Source of the DNA: Methanobrevibacter cuticularis
Lineage (GTDB): Archaea; Methanobacteriota; Methanobacteria; Methanobacteriales; Methanobacteriaceae
Direction: 5' to 3'
NCBI RefSeq assembly: GCF_001639285.1
Contig: NZ_LWMW01000126.1
Location: forward strand, 16,114 to 80,113
Length of the DNA stretch: 64,000 nt
Shown here piece by piece: positions 27,764-44,063 of this stretch. Below the pieces are notes generated by a model. That model had not been told where the DNA came from. It did no database searches and worked only from the letters and a program-made list of their open reading frames with translations. A program made the position numbers and the translations under genes. Numbering within the stretch: the stretch's first letter is position 1; every line of letters begins with the position of its first letter.

Positions 27764-29956
27764 TTAGCCTATGTAATGATCAGGACCATAAGGTTCTGGA
27801 GATAAGCCTTTTCTTTCTCTTATTTCTTTGATAATTTGCTTTTGTAATTCATTTGGTAATCTTTCAAAACCAGAATTTTCAGTAGACCACAAACATCGAC
27901 CTTCAGCAGCAGACCGTATATCTCCTGCAAAACCAAACATTTCAGCTACAGGAACTTTTGATTCTATGGTAACCATATCTCCTTCTTGTTCCATATTAAC
28001 AATTTGGCCTCTTCTGTTTTGAATTTCTCTAGTAGAACTACCCATATAATCTTGAGGTACATTAATAAATACCTTTTGCATAGGTTCTAGTAATGTTGGT
28101 TTAGCCAGCATTATAGCACCATAGACGGCTTTTCTAATTGATGGAAGAACTTGGGCAGGTCCTCTGTGAACTGCATCTTCGTGAAGTTTCGCATCTACAA
28201 GCTTGATTTTTAATCCCATAACTTTCTCTCTGGCTATTGGACCATCATCAAGGGCAGAGTCAAATCCTTCAAGGAGTAATTCTCTTACTTCATCTAAGTA
28301 TTGAATACCACGAGTCATATTAAGGAATATACTTCTACCATAAACATCCCAAACTCTTCTTGCTTCTTCTTTATCTAAACCATATTCCATGAAGGTAGCG
28401 GCCATTTCTTTACCTTTAACTTTACCTTCTTTTATGTCTCCATCTTGTATAGCTTTGAATAAAGAGTCTTCTAAAGGTTCAATTTCAATATAGAATCTGT
28501 TATGTTTATTTGGAGATTTACCTTCTACTGGCCCAGCAGTTCCAGCTACAGTTTCTCTGTAAACAACAATAGGTTCAGAAGTAGTGATTTCTACACCCTT
28601 TTCATTGATACGATAAGTAATGACCTCTAAGTGAAGTTCCCCCATACCAGAAACCAAATGTTCTCCAGTTTCTTCATTAATTTCTATTCTAACCGTAGGA
28701 TCTTCTTTAGCTACTTGACGTAAAACTTCAATTAATTTTGGTAAATCTTTGGTATTTTTAGCTTCAACTGCCACAGTAACAACAGGTTCAGATATATGTT
28801 CTAATCCTTCAAATTCTTTTATTTTATTACCAATATCACAAATAGTTTCCCCAGCTATTGCACCTCTTGCACCAGTAATAGCTACAATATTTCCTGCAGG
28901 GACTTTGTCTGTATTAACTCTTTCAGGACCGAAATATACACCTACTTGTTGTGCTCTCGCCTTTGAATGAGAACCAACTAAATAAACCTCAGTACCTTTT
29001 TCAATAGTACCTCCATAAACTCTACCAGTAGCTATTTCACCAGCATGTTTATCTACAGATACATTAGTAACCATAACTGCAAGAGGTCCATCTGGATCAG
29101 TATTAATCATAGTCTGTCCTTCAACACTCTCAATATCTCCATCCCAAATACTTGGAACTCTGTAAGCTTGAGAAATATCAGGACTTGGTAAATGTTCAAC
29201 AACCATACCAAGTAATACTTCAGATATTGGTACTTTTTCAGCTAATTCTTTTTGATTTTCATTATTACAGTAATCTATAATGTCTTTGAAGTTAATTCCT
29301 GATTTTTGCATGATTGGAATGTTTATAGCCCAATTATGGTATGCTGAACCAAATGCAACACTACCTGCAGCTACATCTGCTTTCCATTCATCTTTTTTAT
29401 CTTCAGGAGCCATACTCCTAATAAGTTTATTAGCTTCAGCTATTACTTTCAAAAATCTGTTTTGCAGCTCTTCTGGTTCAAGTTTCAATTCATTTATTAA
29501 TCTATCAACTTTGTTAATAAATAGAACTGGTCTAACATTTTCTTTTAATGCTTGTCTTAAAACAGTTTCAGTTTGAGGCATAATACCTTCAACAGCACAT
29601 ACAACTACAACTGCTCCATCAACAGCTCTCATAGCTCTTGTTACATCTCCACCAAAATCGACATGACCTGGTGTATCTATAAGATTGATTAAATATTCAT
29701 TATCTTTAAATTTATGAACCATAGAAACATTAGCTGCATCAATAGTGATACCTCTAGCTTGTTCTTGCTCATCAAAATCAAGGAATCTTTGATCACCTGC
29801 AAGTTCAGAAGATATCATCCCAGCACCTGCTAAAAGGTTATCAGATAAAGTAGTTTTACCATGGTCGATGTGAGCCACAATTCCTATATTCCTAATAAAC
29901 TTAGGTTTGTACATTAACTCCTTAATCTTTTCAATCATTTTAGTACGTCTACTCAC
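27764..29956 (-). CDS. fusA: Translation elongation factor EF-2
   Basis: The ribosome translocase GTPase is 730 residues with G-motifs [20 protein letters not shown] and NKVDRL. The domain IV tip [20 protein letters not shown] carries the histidine modified to diphthamide in archaea and eukaryotes. I start at the GTG at 29956 ([18 protein letters not shown], the conserved archaeal N-terminus). The frame also opens at a GTG at 29965, but that codon is part of the AAGGTGAT ribosome-binding site for the downstream GTG. Confidence 0.97.
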   Translation of the reverse strand: MSRRTKMIEKIKELMYKPKFIRNIGIVAHIDHGKTTLSDNLLAGAGMISSELAGDQRFLDFDEQEQARGITIDAANVSMVHKFKDNEYLINLIDTPGHVDFGGDVTRAMRAVDGAVVVVCAVEGIMPQTETVLRQALKENVRPVLFINKVDRLINELKLEPEELQNRFLKVIAEANKLIRSMAPEDKKDEWKADVAAGSVAFGSAYHNWAINIPIMQKSGINFKDIIDYCNNENQKELAEKVPISEVLLGMVVEHLPSPDISQAYRVPSIWDGDIESVEGQTMINTDPDGPLAVMVTNVSVDKHAGEIATGRVYGGTIEKGTEVYLVGSHSKARAQQVGVYFGPERVNTDKVPAGNIVAITGARGAIAGETICDIGNKIKEFEGLEHISEPVVTVAVEAKNTKDLPKLIEVLRQVAKEDPTVRIEINEETGEHLVSGMGELHLEVITYRINEKGVEITTSEPIVVYRETVAGTAGPVEGKSPNKHNRFYIEIEPLEDSLFKAIQDGDIKEGKVKGKEMAATFMEYGLDKEEARRVWDVYGRSIFLNMTRGIQYLDEVRELLLEGFDSALDDGPIAREKVMGLKIKLVDAKLHEDAVHRGPAQVLPSIRKAVYGAIMLAKPTLLEPMQKVFINVPQDYMGSSTREIQNRRGQIVNMEQEGDMVTIESKVPVAEMFGFAGDIRSAAEGRCLWSTENSGFERLPNELQKQIIKEIRERKGLSPEPYGPDHYIG

Positions 29957-30022
29957 AATAATCACCTTAAAAATGTAAAATTTATTGATTGTTATTAAAT
30001 TAATTGACTAATTTTAATTTAA

Positions 30023-30583
30023 TTAATGTGCAGCTCTAGCTACTCTTTCTTTTTCTTCTTTCTTTTGAATAGCAAAACTTCTTGTATCATGTTCAGAAGC
30101 AAGCATCAATTCATCAGCTAAACATTCAGCTACAGATCTTTTATTTTTAAAAGCTGATTGTAGGGTTCCTCTAGTTAAAAATCCTAAAGAAAGGTCTACT
30201 CTTCTTTGAGGTGCTATATCTACTGCTACTTGGTAACCAATTCCACCATATTTAATTCTTGTAGTTTCTTCACGAGGAGAAGTATTTTCAACTGCTTTTA
30301 CTAAAATTTGAACAGGATTTTGCTTAGTTTTTTTATTAATAACCTCAAAAGAATCCTTAACTATATTATAAGCTTTATTCTTTTTACCAGAGTTTCTTTG
30401 AGTTCTCATGACCTTATTCATTAATCTTTCAACAATAGAAACTTTAGATTTAGCAAACTGCCTTCTAACATGTCTTCCTAAAGTATGAGGAACTAAAGTT
30501 TCATCTAAGCATATATAATTAATTAAACCTAAATCTTCAACTTTTATATCTTTTAAATCCCATTTATCAAAAACTTGACTCAT
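30023..30583 (-). CDS. rpsG: Small ribosomal subunit protein uS7
   Basis: The 186-residue archaeal S7 contains RLMNKVMRTQRNSGKKNKAY, NPVQILVKAVENTSPREETT, GGIGYQVAVDIAPQRRVDLS and C-terminal LADELMLASEHDTRSFAIQK. It follows rpsL by 12 bases and precedes fusA, as in the standard str cluster. Confidence 0.97.
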   Translation of the reverse strand: MSQVFDKWDLKDIKVEDLGLINYICLDETLVPHTLGRHVRRQFAKSKVSIVERLMNKVMRTQRNSGKKNKAYNIVKDSFEVINKKTKQNPVQILVKAVENTSPREETTRIKYGGIGYQVAVDIAPQRRVDLSLGFLTRGTLQSAFKNKRSVAECLADELMLASEHDTRSFAIQKKEEKERVARAAH

Positions 30584-30595
30584 TAAACTACCCCA

Positions 30596-31021
30596 TTATC
30601 TTACAGGTTTTTCTATTTTTCCACGAACCATTTGTTCTAATGAAACATTGTTAACTTTACTTACTTTCCAACGAACCCCTGGAATGTCTCCCATAGATCT
30701 TCCAGATGGTCCACCAATTCCTTCAATCATAACTTCATCATGCTCATCAATAAAGCCAATAGCTCCATCGCCAGGAGCAAATGCAGTTAACTGTTTACCA
30801 TTTTTAATTAATTGAACACGAACACATTTTCGTATAGCTGAATTAGGCTGTTTAGCTTCTATTCCAACCTTTTCAATAACAATCCCTCTTGCTTGAGGTG
30901 CTCCCTCAAGGGGATCAGCTTTAACATCTAAACGTAAAGCTTTTCTTTTGTAATCCACATCTTTCCATTTGAAATTTTGTCTATTCTTTTTAAGTTTTTT
31001 TGCAGCGAAAAGTCCCGGCAT
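30596..31021 (-). CDS. rpsL: Small ribosomal subunit protein uS12
   Basis: The 141-residue archaeal S12 shows [58 protein letters not shown] and [10 protein letters not shown]. This decoding-centre protein is the first gene of the S12-S7-EF2 block; a 1.2-kb spacer separates it from nusA upstream. GAGG precedes the ATG. Confidence 0.97.
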   Translation of the reverse strand: MPGLFAAKKLKKNRQNFKWKDVDYKRKALRLDVKADPLEGAPQARGIVIEKVGIEAKQPNSAIRKCVRVQLIKNGKQLTAFAPGDGAIGFIDEHDEVMIEGIGGPSGRSMGDIPGVRWKVSKVNNVSLEQMVRGKIEKPVR

Positions 31022-32205
31022 ATTTTTTCCTCATTATAACTTTATCGAGATAATTCAAATAACTCATGAATCTCTTTAATAATTGATTGAGCATTGTAAA
31101 AATTTAACTATTAATTTTTTAACTAATACTTTCAAATTTATTAGCTATTAGTTTATTTAATATTCAGAAATTAATAGTCTAATTAATATTCGTCTAATTA
31201 ATATTCTAAACTAATAATCTAATTTTTTAGTTAATATTTTAAATCAATAGTCTATTAATGTCTAGTAATTAATAATCATTAATATCATTAATTTTCTATA
31301 AATTCAATTTTATCAATTTATTGAATAATTATAATACTCTATAATTTCTATCAATTTTCTCATTTATTGAAATTATTATTTAATCTCATATTTATTATTT
31401 AATTTCATATTTATGATATTTCTACATAATATTAGCTAATATACTATAGATAATAGATAAACAAAAATAACACAACTATTTAAGTAGTGTATACTAAAAA
31501 CATTGAATTAGAAAATAAGAATTATGTTTCTTAAACTATATCAAATATCAATGAAATTTATCTATAAAAGACTGATTTTAAATACAATTATGCATAATTA
31601 GTAGGATCTATAACTATTGGCACACATGTAGCTACATTCTAAACTCAAAATACTCTTCTTAGATATATTAAGACTTTTGAATTTAACTAATTCATACATA
31701 TATTACTTAAACCATATCTATTATAAATGTATATAAATTACAACCCTTATAAATTTTATGTATAAAATCAATTTTAATAATTTTATTAAATAAGTTAATA
31801 ATAATCATATTTATCAAATAATTAGATTTTCATTATCAAATAATTAACAATAATCATAGCAATAGTAATAAGAGTAACAGTAATCATAATAATGATAACA
31901 ATAATCATTATAATATTGCTAAATAATTATAATATGGATATAATAATACTAAAAATTCATTATTAAATTATTCTTATTAAATAATAAATTGTTGTATTTA
32001 TGGATTTAATTATATATTTTATTTATTTTTTATTTATTAAATTATATATTTAATAAATCCTATGATTATCTAATACACATGATTAAGATGTATTATACTT
32101 AATAAAACTTTATGCAAATAATAATTTTAATAGATATGATTCTATAGCATTTTAAAAAAATATACTACTAAATTAATACTTTTAATAAAAAATATTGAAA
32201 TAACA
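31022..32205. other. 1.2-kb AT-rich gap within the transcription/translation cluster
   Basis: Only low-complexity sequence is seen, including ATTAATATT-type repeats (31130-31260) and an AATAATCAT-type microsatellite (31850-31915). nusA and rpsL are usually close together in related archaea, so this looks like expansion of spacer DNA. The downstream S12 operon probably has a separate promoter here. Confidence 0.55.
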
Positions 32206-32637
32206 TCATTTTAAAATGATGTTACTAATATTATATTGCCTTTTGGCTAATAATTTAGCTTTTTCAATATTGTGACCATTTTTACCGATAGCTATTCTTT
32301 TGTTTACGGAATCAGTAACTACAGTAGCCACTTTTTCTTTATTCTCTTTTTGAAGCAACTTAATACTTTTAACTTCAGCTGGGGCCATTAAGTTTTTAAT
32401 AAATTCAGTTGCATCAGCAGAATGTTCGATAATTTCAACACCTTTATCAACAGCTTTTTGAACTTTAGTAACAGTACTACCTTTTTTACCAATAGCTAAA
32501 CCCATATCACCATTTTTAACAACAAATGTGACCTTTCCATTATCTTCATCTATGATACAATCTTTAACCATAGCACCAGTCATACTTTCAAATAGAGCTA
32601 TGTATCTTATTTCGTTTGCGTTAAATTTAATAGCCAC
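32206..32637 (-). CDS. nusA: NusA-family transcription factor with two KH domains
   Basis: The 143-residue archaeal NusA homologue lacks the bacterial N-terminal and S1 domains. Two KH motifs are present: GLAIGKKGSTVTKVQKAVDK and RIAIGKNGHNIEKAKLLAKR. It binds RNA and is thought to act in transcription termination or antitermination. It starts with GTG, six bases after the end of the L30e gene. Confidence 0.93.
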   Translation of the reverse strand: MAIKFNANEIRYIALFESMTGAMVKDCIIDEDNGKVTFVVKNGDMGLAIGKKGSTVTKVQKAVDKGVEIIEHSADATEFIKNLMAPAEVKSIKLLQKENKEKVATVVTDSVNKRIAIGKNGHNIEKAKLLAKRQYNISNIILK

Positions 32638-32643
32638 AAAAAT

Positions 32644-32943
32644 CTACCCCATTATTTCTAATATAGTAGAATCTCCTGGATCGTTTATGACTAAAGTAGC
32701 CACAGTAAAAGGTTTACCACAAACAGAACCTAATTCTACACTTGTTCCTTTAAAAATGTAAATTGGAATTTCTGAAAGTTTAGAATAGTATTCTACATCT
32801 TCTAATATATTTTTAGGACTATTTTCAGCAACAACAACAAGTTGTCCTTTTCCTAATTTCAAAGATTGAATTGATTTTTCAGAGCCTAGTGTCACATCAC
32901 CTGTGTCAACTGCTACTCTAATTCCTCTATCTACGTCCATCAT
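32644..32943 (-). CDS. rpl30e: Large ribosomal subunit protein eL30
   Basis: The 99-residue L7Ae/L30e-fold protein has DTGDVTLGSEKSIQSLKLGK, QLVVVAENSPKNILEDVEYY and IPIYIFKGTSVELGSVCGKP. Two ATG codons lie in tandem after AGGAGG; the second (32940) has the better spacing. It is the standard neighbour of rpoA2 and nusA in archaea. Confidence 0.95.
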   Translation of the reverse strand: MMDVDRGIRVAVDTGDVTLGSEKSIQSLKLGKGQLVVVAENSPKNILEDVEYYSKLSEIPIYIFKGTSVELGSVCGKPFTVATLVINDPGDSTILEIMG

Positions 32944-32955
32944 CTGCCTCCTTTA

Positions 32956-34137
<1,182 letters not shown>

Positions 34138-34148
34138 CTATCCAATAG

Positions 34149-36752
34149 CTATTTTTTAACTCTCATTTCATCAATGATCTTATCTAAATCAGCAACTTTT
34201 CCATAATCACTTTTAGCTGGATCAACACCATCTTCACCGAACATAGTTTGTATAACCATTCCTCTGTTGTCTGTTACTAATCCATCTTCTTTTACATTAA
34301 GATCTTGCAATGCGTTTACAAGTCTTCTTTGCATATAACCACTTTGAGCAGTACGAATAGCTGTATCAACCAAACCTTCTCTTCCACCCATAGCATGGAA
34401 AAAGAATTCAATAGGATCCAAACCTTCTTTATAACTTGAATGAACAAATCCACGAGCTTTTGCCCCTAATTCGTTCTTTTTAAAATGAGGCAATGTTCTT
34501 TCAATGTATCCCCTATCAATTCTACCACCACGAACAGACTGTTGTCCGACACACGCAGTGATCTGAGTTAAATTAAGCATAGATGCTCTTGCACCAGTTG
34601 TTGCCATTATAACAGAGTGATTATCCATTCCAAAGTAACTTTCAGCTATTTCTCCTGATTTATCCCTTGCTTCACCAAGAACTTGCATAATTTTCATTTC
34701 TAGAGTTTCTTCTAGGCTTCTTCCAGGTAATGACTCCAATTCATCATTTTCATAAGCTGCAACAAGTTGATCTACTTTTTTCTCTGCATTGTGAAGATGA
34801 TCTTCAATTCTTTCTTTAGCTTCATCAGGAATTTCTTCATCATTGGTACTTGTAGTAATTCCAGCTTTCATAATACCAGAAATAGCTAAGTCCGTTGAAG
34901 AATCAAGGAATTTTCTAGCTTCATCTGAACCATATTCTTTCATAATACTGTCCAATATCTTACCTGAAAAAGAACCAAATGCTTTCTCGTCCATAGCACC
35001 AGAAATAAGTTGTCCATCTTCAATAACTACATATCCATCATTTTCACAGTCCATAAGTTTACATTCATCACATTTTTGACAAATTTCTGCCTTATATTGC
35101 ATATTAAGTTTTTCTGGAAGCAATAAACTGAACAATTCCTTTCCAGTCCAATCTTCATGTTTTCGTTTAGGAATTGGAAGTTTAGCTTTTCTTATGATTT
35201 GGAAAGCTTGTTCTTCAGTAAAAGTTGAACCTGTCCTTGTAAGAAGATATGCTCCAGATATGTGATCATGTATAGCTCCAATAATTGGTCCTCCAAATCT
35301 TGGAGATAGAATATGTTCTTGTACTCTCATCAAAGATTTAGCTTCAGCTCTTGATTCATCAGTTTGGAAAACATGCATGTTCATTTCGTCCCCATCAAAA
35401 TCTGCATTGTATGGAGGGCAAACACATAAATTAAGTCTGAAAGTTTTATATGGGAGAACTTTAACTTCATGAGCCATCATTGACATTCTATGAAGAGAAG
35501 GCTGACGATTAAATAGAACTATGTCTCCATCTTTTAAATGGCGCTCTACAATGTAACCAGGTTCTAATTTTTCAACTATAGCTTCTTTAGTTTCATCATA
35601 AACCCGTATTTTTCTACCATCAAGTCTTATAACATAATTAGCTCCAGGATGAACATCAGGTCCGTTACTAATATGCTCCTTGATTTCATCAATGTTCCAG
35701 TCATTAACATGTACTGGGACTGTAACTTCCTTAGCTATCATCTCAGGAACACCAACTTCATTAATACTTATGTTAGGATCAGGAGATATTACAGTACGTG
35801 CTGAAAAATTAACCCTTTTACCAGATAGATTACTTCTAAATCTACCTTCTTTACCTTTAAGTCTTTGAGCCAGTGTTTTAAGAGGTCTTCCAGATCTATG
35901 TCTTGCTGGAGGAACACCTGAAGCTTCGTTGTCAAAGTAAGTAGTAACATGATACTGTAAAAGTTCCCAAAGATCCTCAACAATAAGCTGAGGAGCACCA
36001 GCTTCCATGTTTTCAATCAATCTTTGATTTATTCTTAATATATCCACAAGTTTGTGAGTCAAATCATCTTCAGACCTTTCTCCAGTTTCAAGAGTAATTG
36101 AAGGCCTCACAGTTACAGGAGGAACTGGAAGTACAGTTAAAACCATCCATTCAGGACGAGCTACCTCAGGATTAACTCCTAAAATGTATGCATCATCATC
36201 TGATATTCTTTCTAATTTTTCTCTAACTTCACTTGGAGTTAATTTATAATCTCCTTCAATTATTGAAATAGGCTTATCAATTTTAATGTCTTCTTGTTCT
36301 TCATCACAATGAGGACATTTATCTTTACGGGCAACTGTATAAACTTCTTTTATAACGTCATTAGTACTATCTTCATTTTCTTTTAAATCATCAAGTTTTT
36401 CTCTGTATTCTACTATTTCAGTATCATTTAGAAGAATACGGCCACAAGAATTACATGTAGAACGTAAAACTTTGTGAATTGTATCACCAAATCCAACATG
36501 AATTACGGGTCTTGCTAAATTTATACTACCAAAATGTCCTTGACATTCTCCACCTTTAGAACCACAAGCACGACATCTCAAACTTGGGTCAATAACACCT
36601 AAATGAGGATCCATCAATCCATTTTCAATTGGATAACCATCTTCATCATAAGTGTCTGGAGTTTCAATTTTAGTAACAGACATCTTCCTTATATCTTCTG
36701 GAGACATTAGTCCAAAGTTAATTTGAGAAATCTGTTTTATTATTCCTTTCAA
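34149..36752 (-). CDS. rpoA1: DNA-directed RNA polymerase subunit A'
   Basis: This largest catalytic subunit is about 867 residues. The active-site Mg loop is YNADFDGDEMNMHVFQ. Zinc-binding residues appear in CRACGSKGGECQGHFG and in two CxxC pairs (CNSCG and CPHCD). Rudder/lid regions include GKRVNFSARTVISPDPNISI. I place the start at the TTG at 36752 (MKGIIKQISQINFGLMSPED) because GAAGGAG lies about eight bases upstream. The longer frame opens at a GTG at 36779 with no ribosome-binding site. Confidence 0.95.
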   Translation of the reverse strand: MKGIIKQISQINFGLMSPEDIRKMSVTKIETPDTYDEDGYPIENGLMDPHLGVIDPSLRCRACGSKGGECQGHFGSINLARPVIHVGFGDTIHKVLRSTCNSCGRILLNDTEIVEYREKLDDLKENEDSTNDVIKEVYTVARKDKCPHCDEEQEDIKIDKPISIIEGDYKLTPSEVREKLERISDDDAYILGVNPEVARPEWMVLTVLPVPPVTVRPSITLETGERSEDDLTHKLVDILRINQRLIENMEAGAPQLIVEDLWELLQYHVTTYFDNEASGVPPARHRSGRPLKTLAQRLKGKEGRFRSNLSGKRVNFSARTVISPDPNISINEVGVPEMIAKEVTVPVHVNDWNIDEIKEHISNGPDVHPGANYVIRLDGRKIRVYDETKEAIVEKLEPGYIVERHLKDGDIVLFNRQPSLHRMSMMAHEVKVLPYKTFRLNLCVCPPYNADFDGDEMNMHVFQTDESRAEAKSLMRVQEHILSPRFGGPIIGAIHDHISGAYLLTRTGSTFTEEQAFQIIRKAKLPIPKRKHEDWTGKELFSLLLPEKLNMQYKAEICQKCDECKLMDCENDGYVVIEDGQLISGAMDEKAFGSFSGKILDSIMKEYGSDEARKFLDSSTDLAISGIMKAGITTSTNDEEIPDEAKERIEDHLHNAEKKVDQLVAAYENDELESLPGRSLEETLEMKIMQVLGEARDKSGEIAESYFGMDNHSVIMATTGARASMLNLTQITACVGQQSVRGGRIDRGYIERTLPHFKKNELGAKARGFVHSSYKEGLDPIEFFFHAMGGREGLVDTAIRTAQSGYMQRRLVNALQDLNVKEDGLVTDNRGMVIQTMFGEDGVDPAKSDYGKVADLDKIIDEMRVKK

Positions 36753-37019
36753 AATATTGGCTCCTTCATATAATTCCACAATTTAATAAATGATTTTAAA
36801 TAAATAATTTTTATCTATAATAATTTTCTTAATTATTTTATAATAGATTTAATTTGAATAATAATTTGGATTTATAAGATTTCTTAATTATTTTTTAATA
36901 ATCTTATAATAGATTTAATTTGAATAATAATTTTAATAATATGAAAATAACTTTAATTAAAATAATATTAATTTATTCGATAATATTAATCTTAATTAAA
37001 ATGGTTAATTGATTTTTTT

Positions 37020-38831
<1,812 letters not shown>

Positions 38832-38865
38832 CAAACTCCTCCAAATAAAAATAAAAAAATAATAA

Positions 38866-40407
38866 TTATTTCAAAATACCCATTTCTCTAATGGCATTTT
38901 CAATTTCTTCTGTATCTGAACCTTCAGATATTTTACACATAAGAGCTAAATTCTTTACCAACCCACAATTAGGCCCTTCTGGAGTCTCATTAGGACAAAT
39001 CTTACCAAATTGTGTTGGATGCAAATCCCTAGCTTCAAAATGAGGTTGACTTCTGCTTAATGGTGAAACAACACGTCTTAAATGTGAAAGTGTGCCCATA
39101 TAACTAGTTCGATCTAATAGCTGACTTACACCAGCCCTTCCACCTACCCAATTACCAGTGGCTATTGCATGTTTTATATTTTCAGTTAAAACATCAGATC
39201 TAACTGCTTGTCTAATAGAAGGTTCTTTCCCACGAGATATACTCCTTTCAAGCTGATAGCTCATGTCCCTAGTTAAACTTGTGAAAGCTACTCTGAATAA
39301 ATCTTCCATTAAATCTCCAGAAACACGAAGCCTTTTATTAGTGTAATGATCCTTATCATGAGGTTCTCTCATTTCAAAAATAACTTGAAGTAGCATTTCA
39401 CACATTTCAGCCAAGTAAATAGCTTTGCTGTTTCGCTTTTCACCTTCAACACCCATGTGTGGGAGTAAATATCTATCTATAACATCTTCAGCACGCTTAA
39501 TACGGTATTCTTCAGTCATACCTTTAGCTACTCTGTTACCTATGTATTTAATAGCTGCATTTTGAAGATATTCTTCTCTTTCTTCTTTAGAAAGTTCATC
39601 CATCTCTTTAGAATCAAGTTTAAGTGCTGCTTCTGAAACTTGGATATCATCGGCTATTACCATTTGGAAATTAAAATCATCAGAAATAGCTGTAATAATA
39701 TCTTCATCAGTGGATAAACCTAAAGCCCTAAGCAATATTACTAAAGGAATCTCTCCAGGGACATATGGGAAAGATATTCTTAAAAATACCCCACTTTTAC
39801 GTGGCTTTCTATATTCTAATGAAATTCTTGCCCTAAAACCACTTTTTATAGAAGTCACAATAGCTTTAGCCCTTCTATCTTCAATTTCACCTAATCTTTC
39901 AAGAATAATTTTGTTTGGAGCTATTTCTTCCATTGTTACAACAGCTCTTTCAGAACCATTTACAATAAAATATCCACCAGGATCTTGTGGATCTTCCCCT
40001 TTAGCTAGTAGTTCATCCTTATCAAGACCGTTTAAATGACAAATGTCTGATTTGAGCATGAGAGGCAATTCACCAATATAGACTTTTTCTAAGGGATTAT
40101 CCTCTTCACCCTTATTTAAAGCCATTTCTAAAGACATGTGTGCAGAATAAGTCAAGTTTCGAAGTCTTGCTTCAGTAGGATAAATTAAACTTTTAGAACC
40201 ATCTGCTTCCTTAGTGAATGGCTTTTTTATCTCCAATTTACCTGTTTTAAGAACATATTCTCCTTGTTCCAATGTAATAGGCTCGGTTATGTCAATTATA
40301 TTTTGTATACGATTATTTACAAAGTCGTTATATGATTTGATGTGGTGATCAACCAATTCATATTTATTAAAAAATGCGTCTACCAATCCCCATGTATTGT
40401 TCTTCAT
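38866..40407 (-). CDS. rpoB2: DNA-directed RNA polymerase subunit B''
   Basis: This is the N-terminal half of the split second-largest subunit, 513 residues. It contains PTEARLRNLTYSAHM, DPGGYFIVNGSERAVVTMEE, RTSYMGTLSHLRRVVSPLSR and RDLHPTQFGKICPNETPEGP, the junction region just before B' begins. CTGGAGGAAG precedes the ATG. It is followed by rpoB1 and preceded, after a 517-base gap, by rpoH. Confidence 0.97.
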   Translation of the reverse strand: MKNNTWGLVDAFFNKYELVDHHIKSYNDFVNNRIQNIIDITEPITLEQGEYVLKTGKLEIKKPFTKEADGSKSLIYPTEARLRNLTYSAHMSLEMALNKGEEDNPLEKVYIGELPLMLKSDICHLNGLDKDELLAKGEDPQDPGGYFIVNGSERAVVTMEEIAPNKIILERLGEIEDRRAKAIVTSIKSGFRARISLEYRKPRKSGVFLRISFPYVPGEIPLVILLRALGLSTDEDIITAISDDFNFQMVIADDIQVSEAALKLDSKEMDELSKEEREEYLQNAAIKYIGNRVAKGMTEEYRIKRAEDVIDRYLLPHMGVEGEKRNSKAIYLAEMCEMLLQVIFEMREPHDKDHYTNKRLRVSGDLMEDLFRVAFTSLTRDMSYQLERSISRGKEPSIRQAVRSDVLTENIKHAIATGNWVGGRAGVSQLLDRTSYMGTLSHLRRVVSPLSRSQPHFEARDLHPTQFGKICPNETPEGPNCGLVKNLALMCKISEGSDTEEIENAIREMGILK

Positions 40408-40924
40408 GGACTTCCTCCAGAATAAATATTTAATATAGTAAATTAAGTTAATATAGTAAATTATACTTTAATGTATAGTAAATTATAGTGTAATAAAATA
40501 TAATACATTATAATCAATTTTTACGATCGAATGATATTTAATTACGTTACAAATACACTAATATTACAGTAAACAATAAATACAAGGATATAATCAAAAT
40601 GATATATTATTATCAACAAATAAATCAAATGAATAAATTAAAAGTTCTTAATATTGATTTAAATATTATTTTTATAGTTTAATATTATTCTGATTTTAAT
40701 AATAATGTTAATTTTTATTATACCCCTATACTTCATTAATAAATTTTAAATAACATTTTTTTATAATGATTTCAGATAATATCTCTTTAAACTTATTTTA
40801 AAGTCAAATAATATATTAATAAGTTCAGATATCAGATTTTCGATATCAAATTCAGATAAAAAATAAAAATATAATAAGAATTCAATAAGTATTGCCAAAT
40901 GACTAATAATTTTCCATAAAAAAG
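40408..40924. other. Spacer between rpoH and rpoB2
   Basis: AT-rich DNA without a recognisable gene. Short TATAGTAAATTA repeats occur at 40435-40490. The length suggests a separate promoter for rpoB2. Confidence 0.5.
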
Positions 40925-41158
40925 TTAACCTTCAACTAACCTATATGTAACAAATGTCCCTGCAGTAGGACTGTTTCTTGTAATTTCTAAGATGTCTCCT
41001 TTTTTAGCTTCAATAGCTTTAACAACAGGATCATCACTTTTTATTTTAGGGAGACGATCTTTTTCAAAATCCAGATCTTTAAAAACCTTCTCAATTTCAG
41101 ATTCAGATAAAATAACATGCCTTGGAACAAGTTCATGTTTTAAAATATCCTCTTTCAC
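40925..41158 (-). CDS. rpoH: DNA-directed RNA polymerase subunit H
   Basis: This 77-residue homologue of eukaryotic RPB5 C-terminal domain has ILKHELVPRHVILSESEIEK, LPKIKSDDPVVKAIEAKKGD and VTYRLVEG. GTG at 41158 lies eight bases after GGAGG; the adjacent TTG at 41161 is also possible. A TATA-like TTTTATATTT is present on the reverse strand between this gene and tRNA-Lys. It is the first gene of the RNA polymerase cluster. Confidence 0.96.
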   Translation of the reverse strand: MKEDILKHELVPRHVILSESEIEKVFKDLDFEKDRLPKIKSDDPVVKAIEAKKGDILEITRNSPTAGTFVTYRLVEG

Positions 41159-41200
41159 CAATAATTCCTCCAGCTAGAAAATTCAAATATAAAATCAGAA

Positions 41201-41275
<75 letters not shown>

Positions 41276-41446
41276 AGTTACAAATGTAATAATATCAAGT
41301 ATATGCTGTATTTATGTATTATATATAATATATATAATGATACATAATATATTTATGTATTATACTGTAATATATTTATTTCGTACATGTAATACTGTGG
41401 ATTTATGTACTTTTAAATATAAAAATTTTTCATGAATATAATTGAA

Positions 41447-42080
<634 letters not shown>

Positions 42081-42089
42081 TTTAAAAAG

Positions 42090-43344
<1,255 letters not shown>

Positions 43345-43971
43345 ATGAAAAATAAAATTGATTATTCTCTTTATCTAGTTACAAATAGAGATAATAAAAC
43401 AGATGCTGAGTTTCTAAAAATAATAGAAAAAGCTATTATTGGAGGAGTTACAGTGGTTCAACTTAGAGAAAAGACAATTTCGACTGGAGAATTCTATAAC
43501 TTAGCTAAAAAAACCAAAAAATTGACAGATATGTATGACATTCCATTTATTATAAATGATAGACTAGATATAGCTTTAGCTACAGATGCTGATGGAATAC
43601 ATATAGGTCAAAGTGATATGCCGGCAAAGAAAGTACGAGAACTTATTGGAAATGATAAAATTTTAGGAGTCTCTGCTTCTACAGTTGAGACTGCTAAAAA
43701 AGCAGAAAATAATGGAGCAAATTACATAGGAGTAGGTGCAATATTCCCTACGGAAACTAAAAAAACAGATTGCATAACAATTGACGATTTAAAAGAAATT
43801 AGAAATTCTGTAAAAATTCCAGTCTTAGCTATTGGAGGATTATGTGAAAACAACATTAACTCATTACCTAAAGATGACATAAATGGAATATGTGTTGTAT
43901 CAGCTATTATGAATAGTAATGACCCTCAAAAGGCTTCAGAAAAACTAAAAAAAGCATTTAATAAATTATGA
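43345..43971 (+). CDS. thiE: Thiamine-phosphate synthase
   Basis: The enzyme joins hydroxymethylpyrimidine pyrophosphate and thiazole phosphate to give thiamine phosphate. The 208-residue TIM barrel shows GVTVVQLREKTISTGEFY, PFIINDRLDIALATDADGIH, IGQSDMPAKKVRE, LGVSASTVETAKKAENNGA, YIGVGAIFPTETKK and PVLAIGGLCENNI. ATG at 43345 follows a GAGGA site by five bases and gives the usual start MKNKIDYSLYLVTNR. An ATG at 43300 would add 15 residues without support. It stands alone on the plus strand. No TPP riboswitch motif is visible. Confidence 0.95.
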   Translation: MKNKIDYSLYLVTNRDNKTDAEFLKIIEKAIIGGVTVVQLREKTISTGEFYNLAKKTKKLTDMYDIPFIINDRLDIALATDADGIHIGQSDMPAKKVRELIGNDKILGVSASTVETAKKAENNGANYIGVGAIFPTETKKTDCITIDDLKEIRNSVKIPVLAIGGLCENNINSLPKDDINGICVVSAIMNSNDPQKASEKLKKAFNKL

Positions 43972-44063
43972 ATTTTTATTTTAAAAAAATTAGTGAAAAT
44001 TTGATTGAATCAAAAAACTAAAAACTAAAAACTAATGAAAAATTGATTGAATCAAAAAATTGA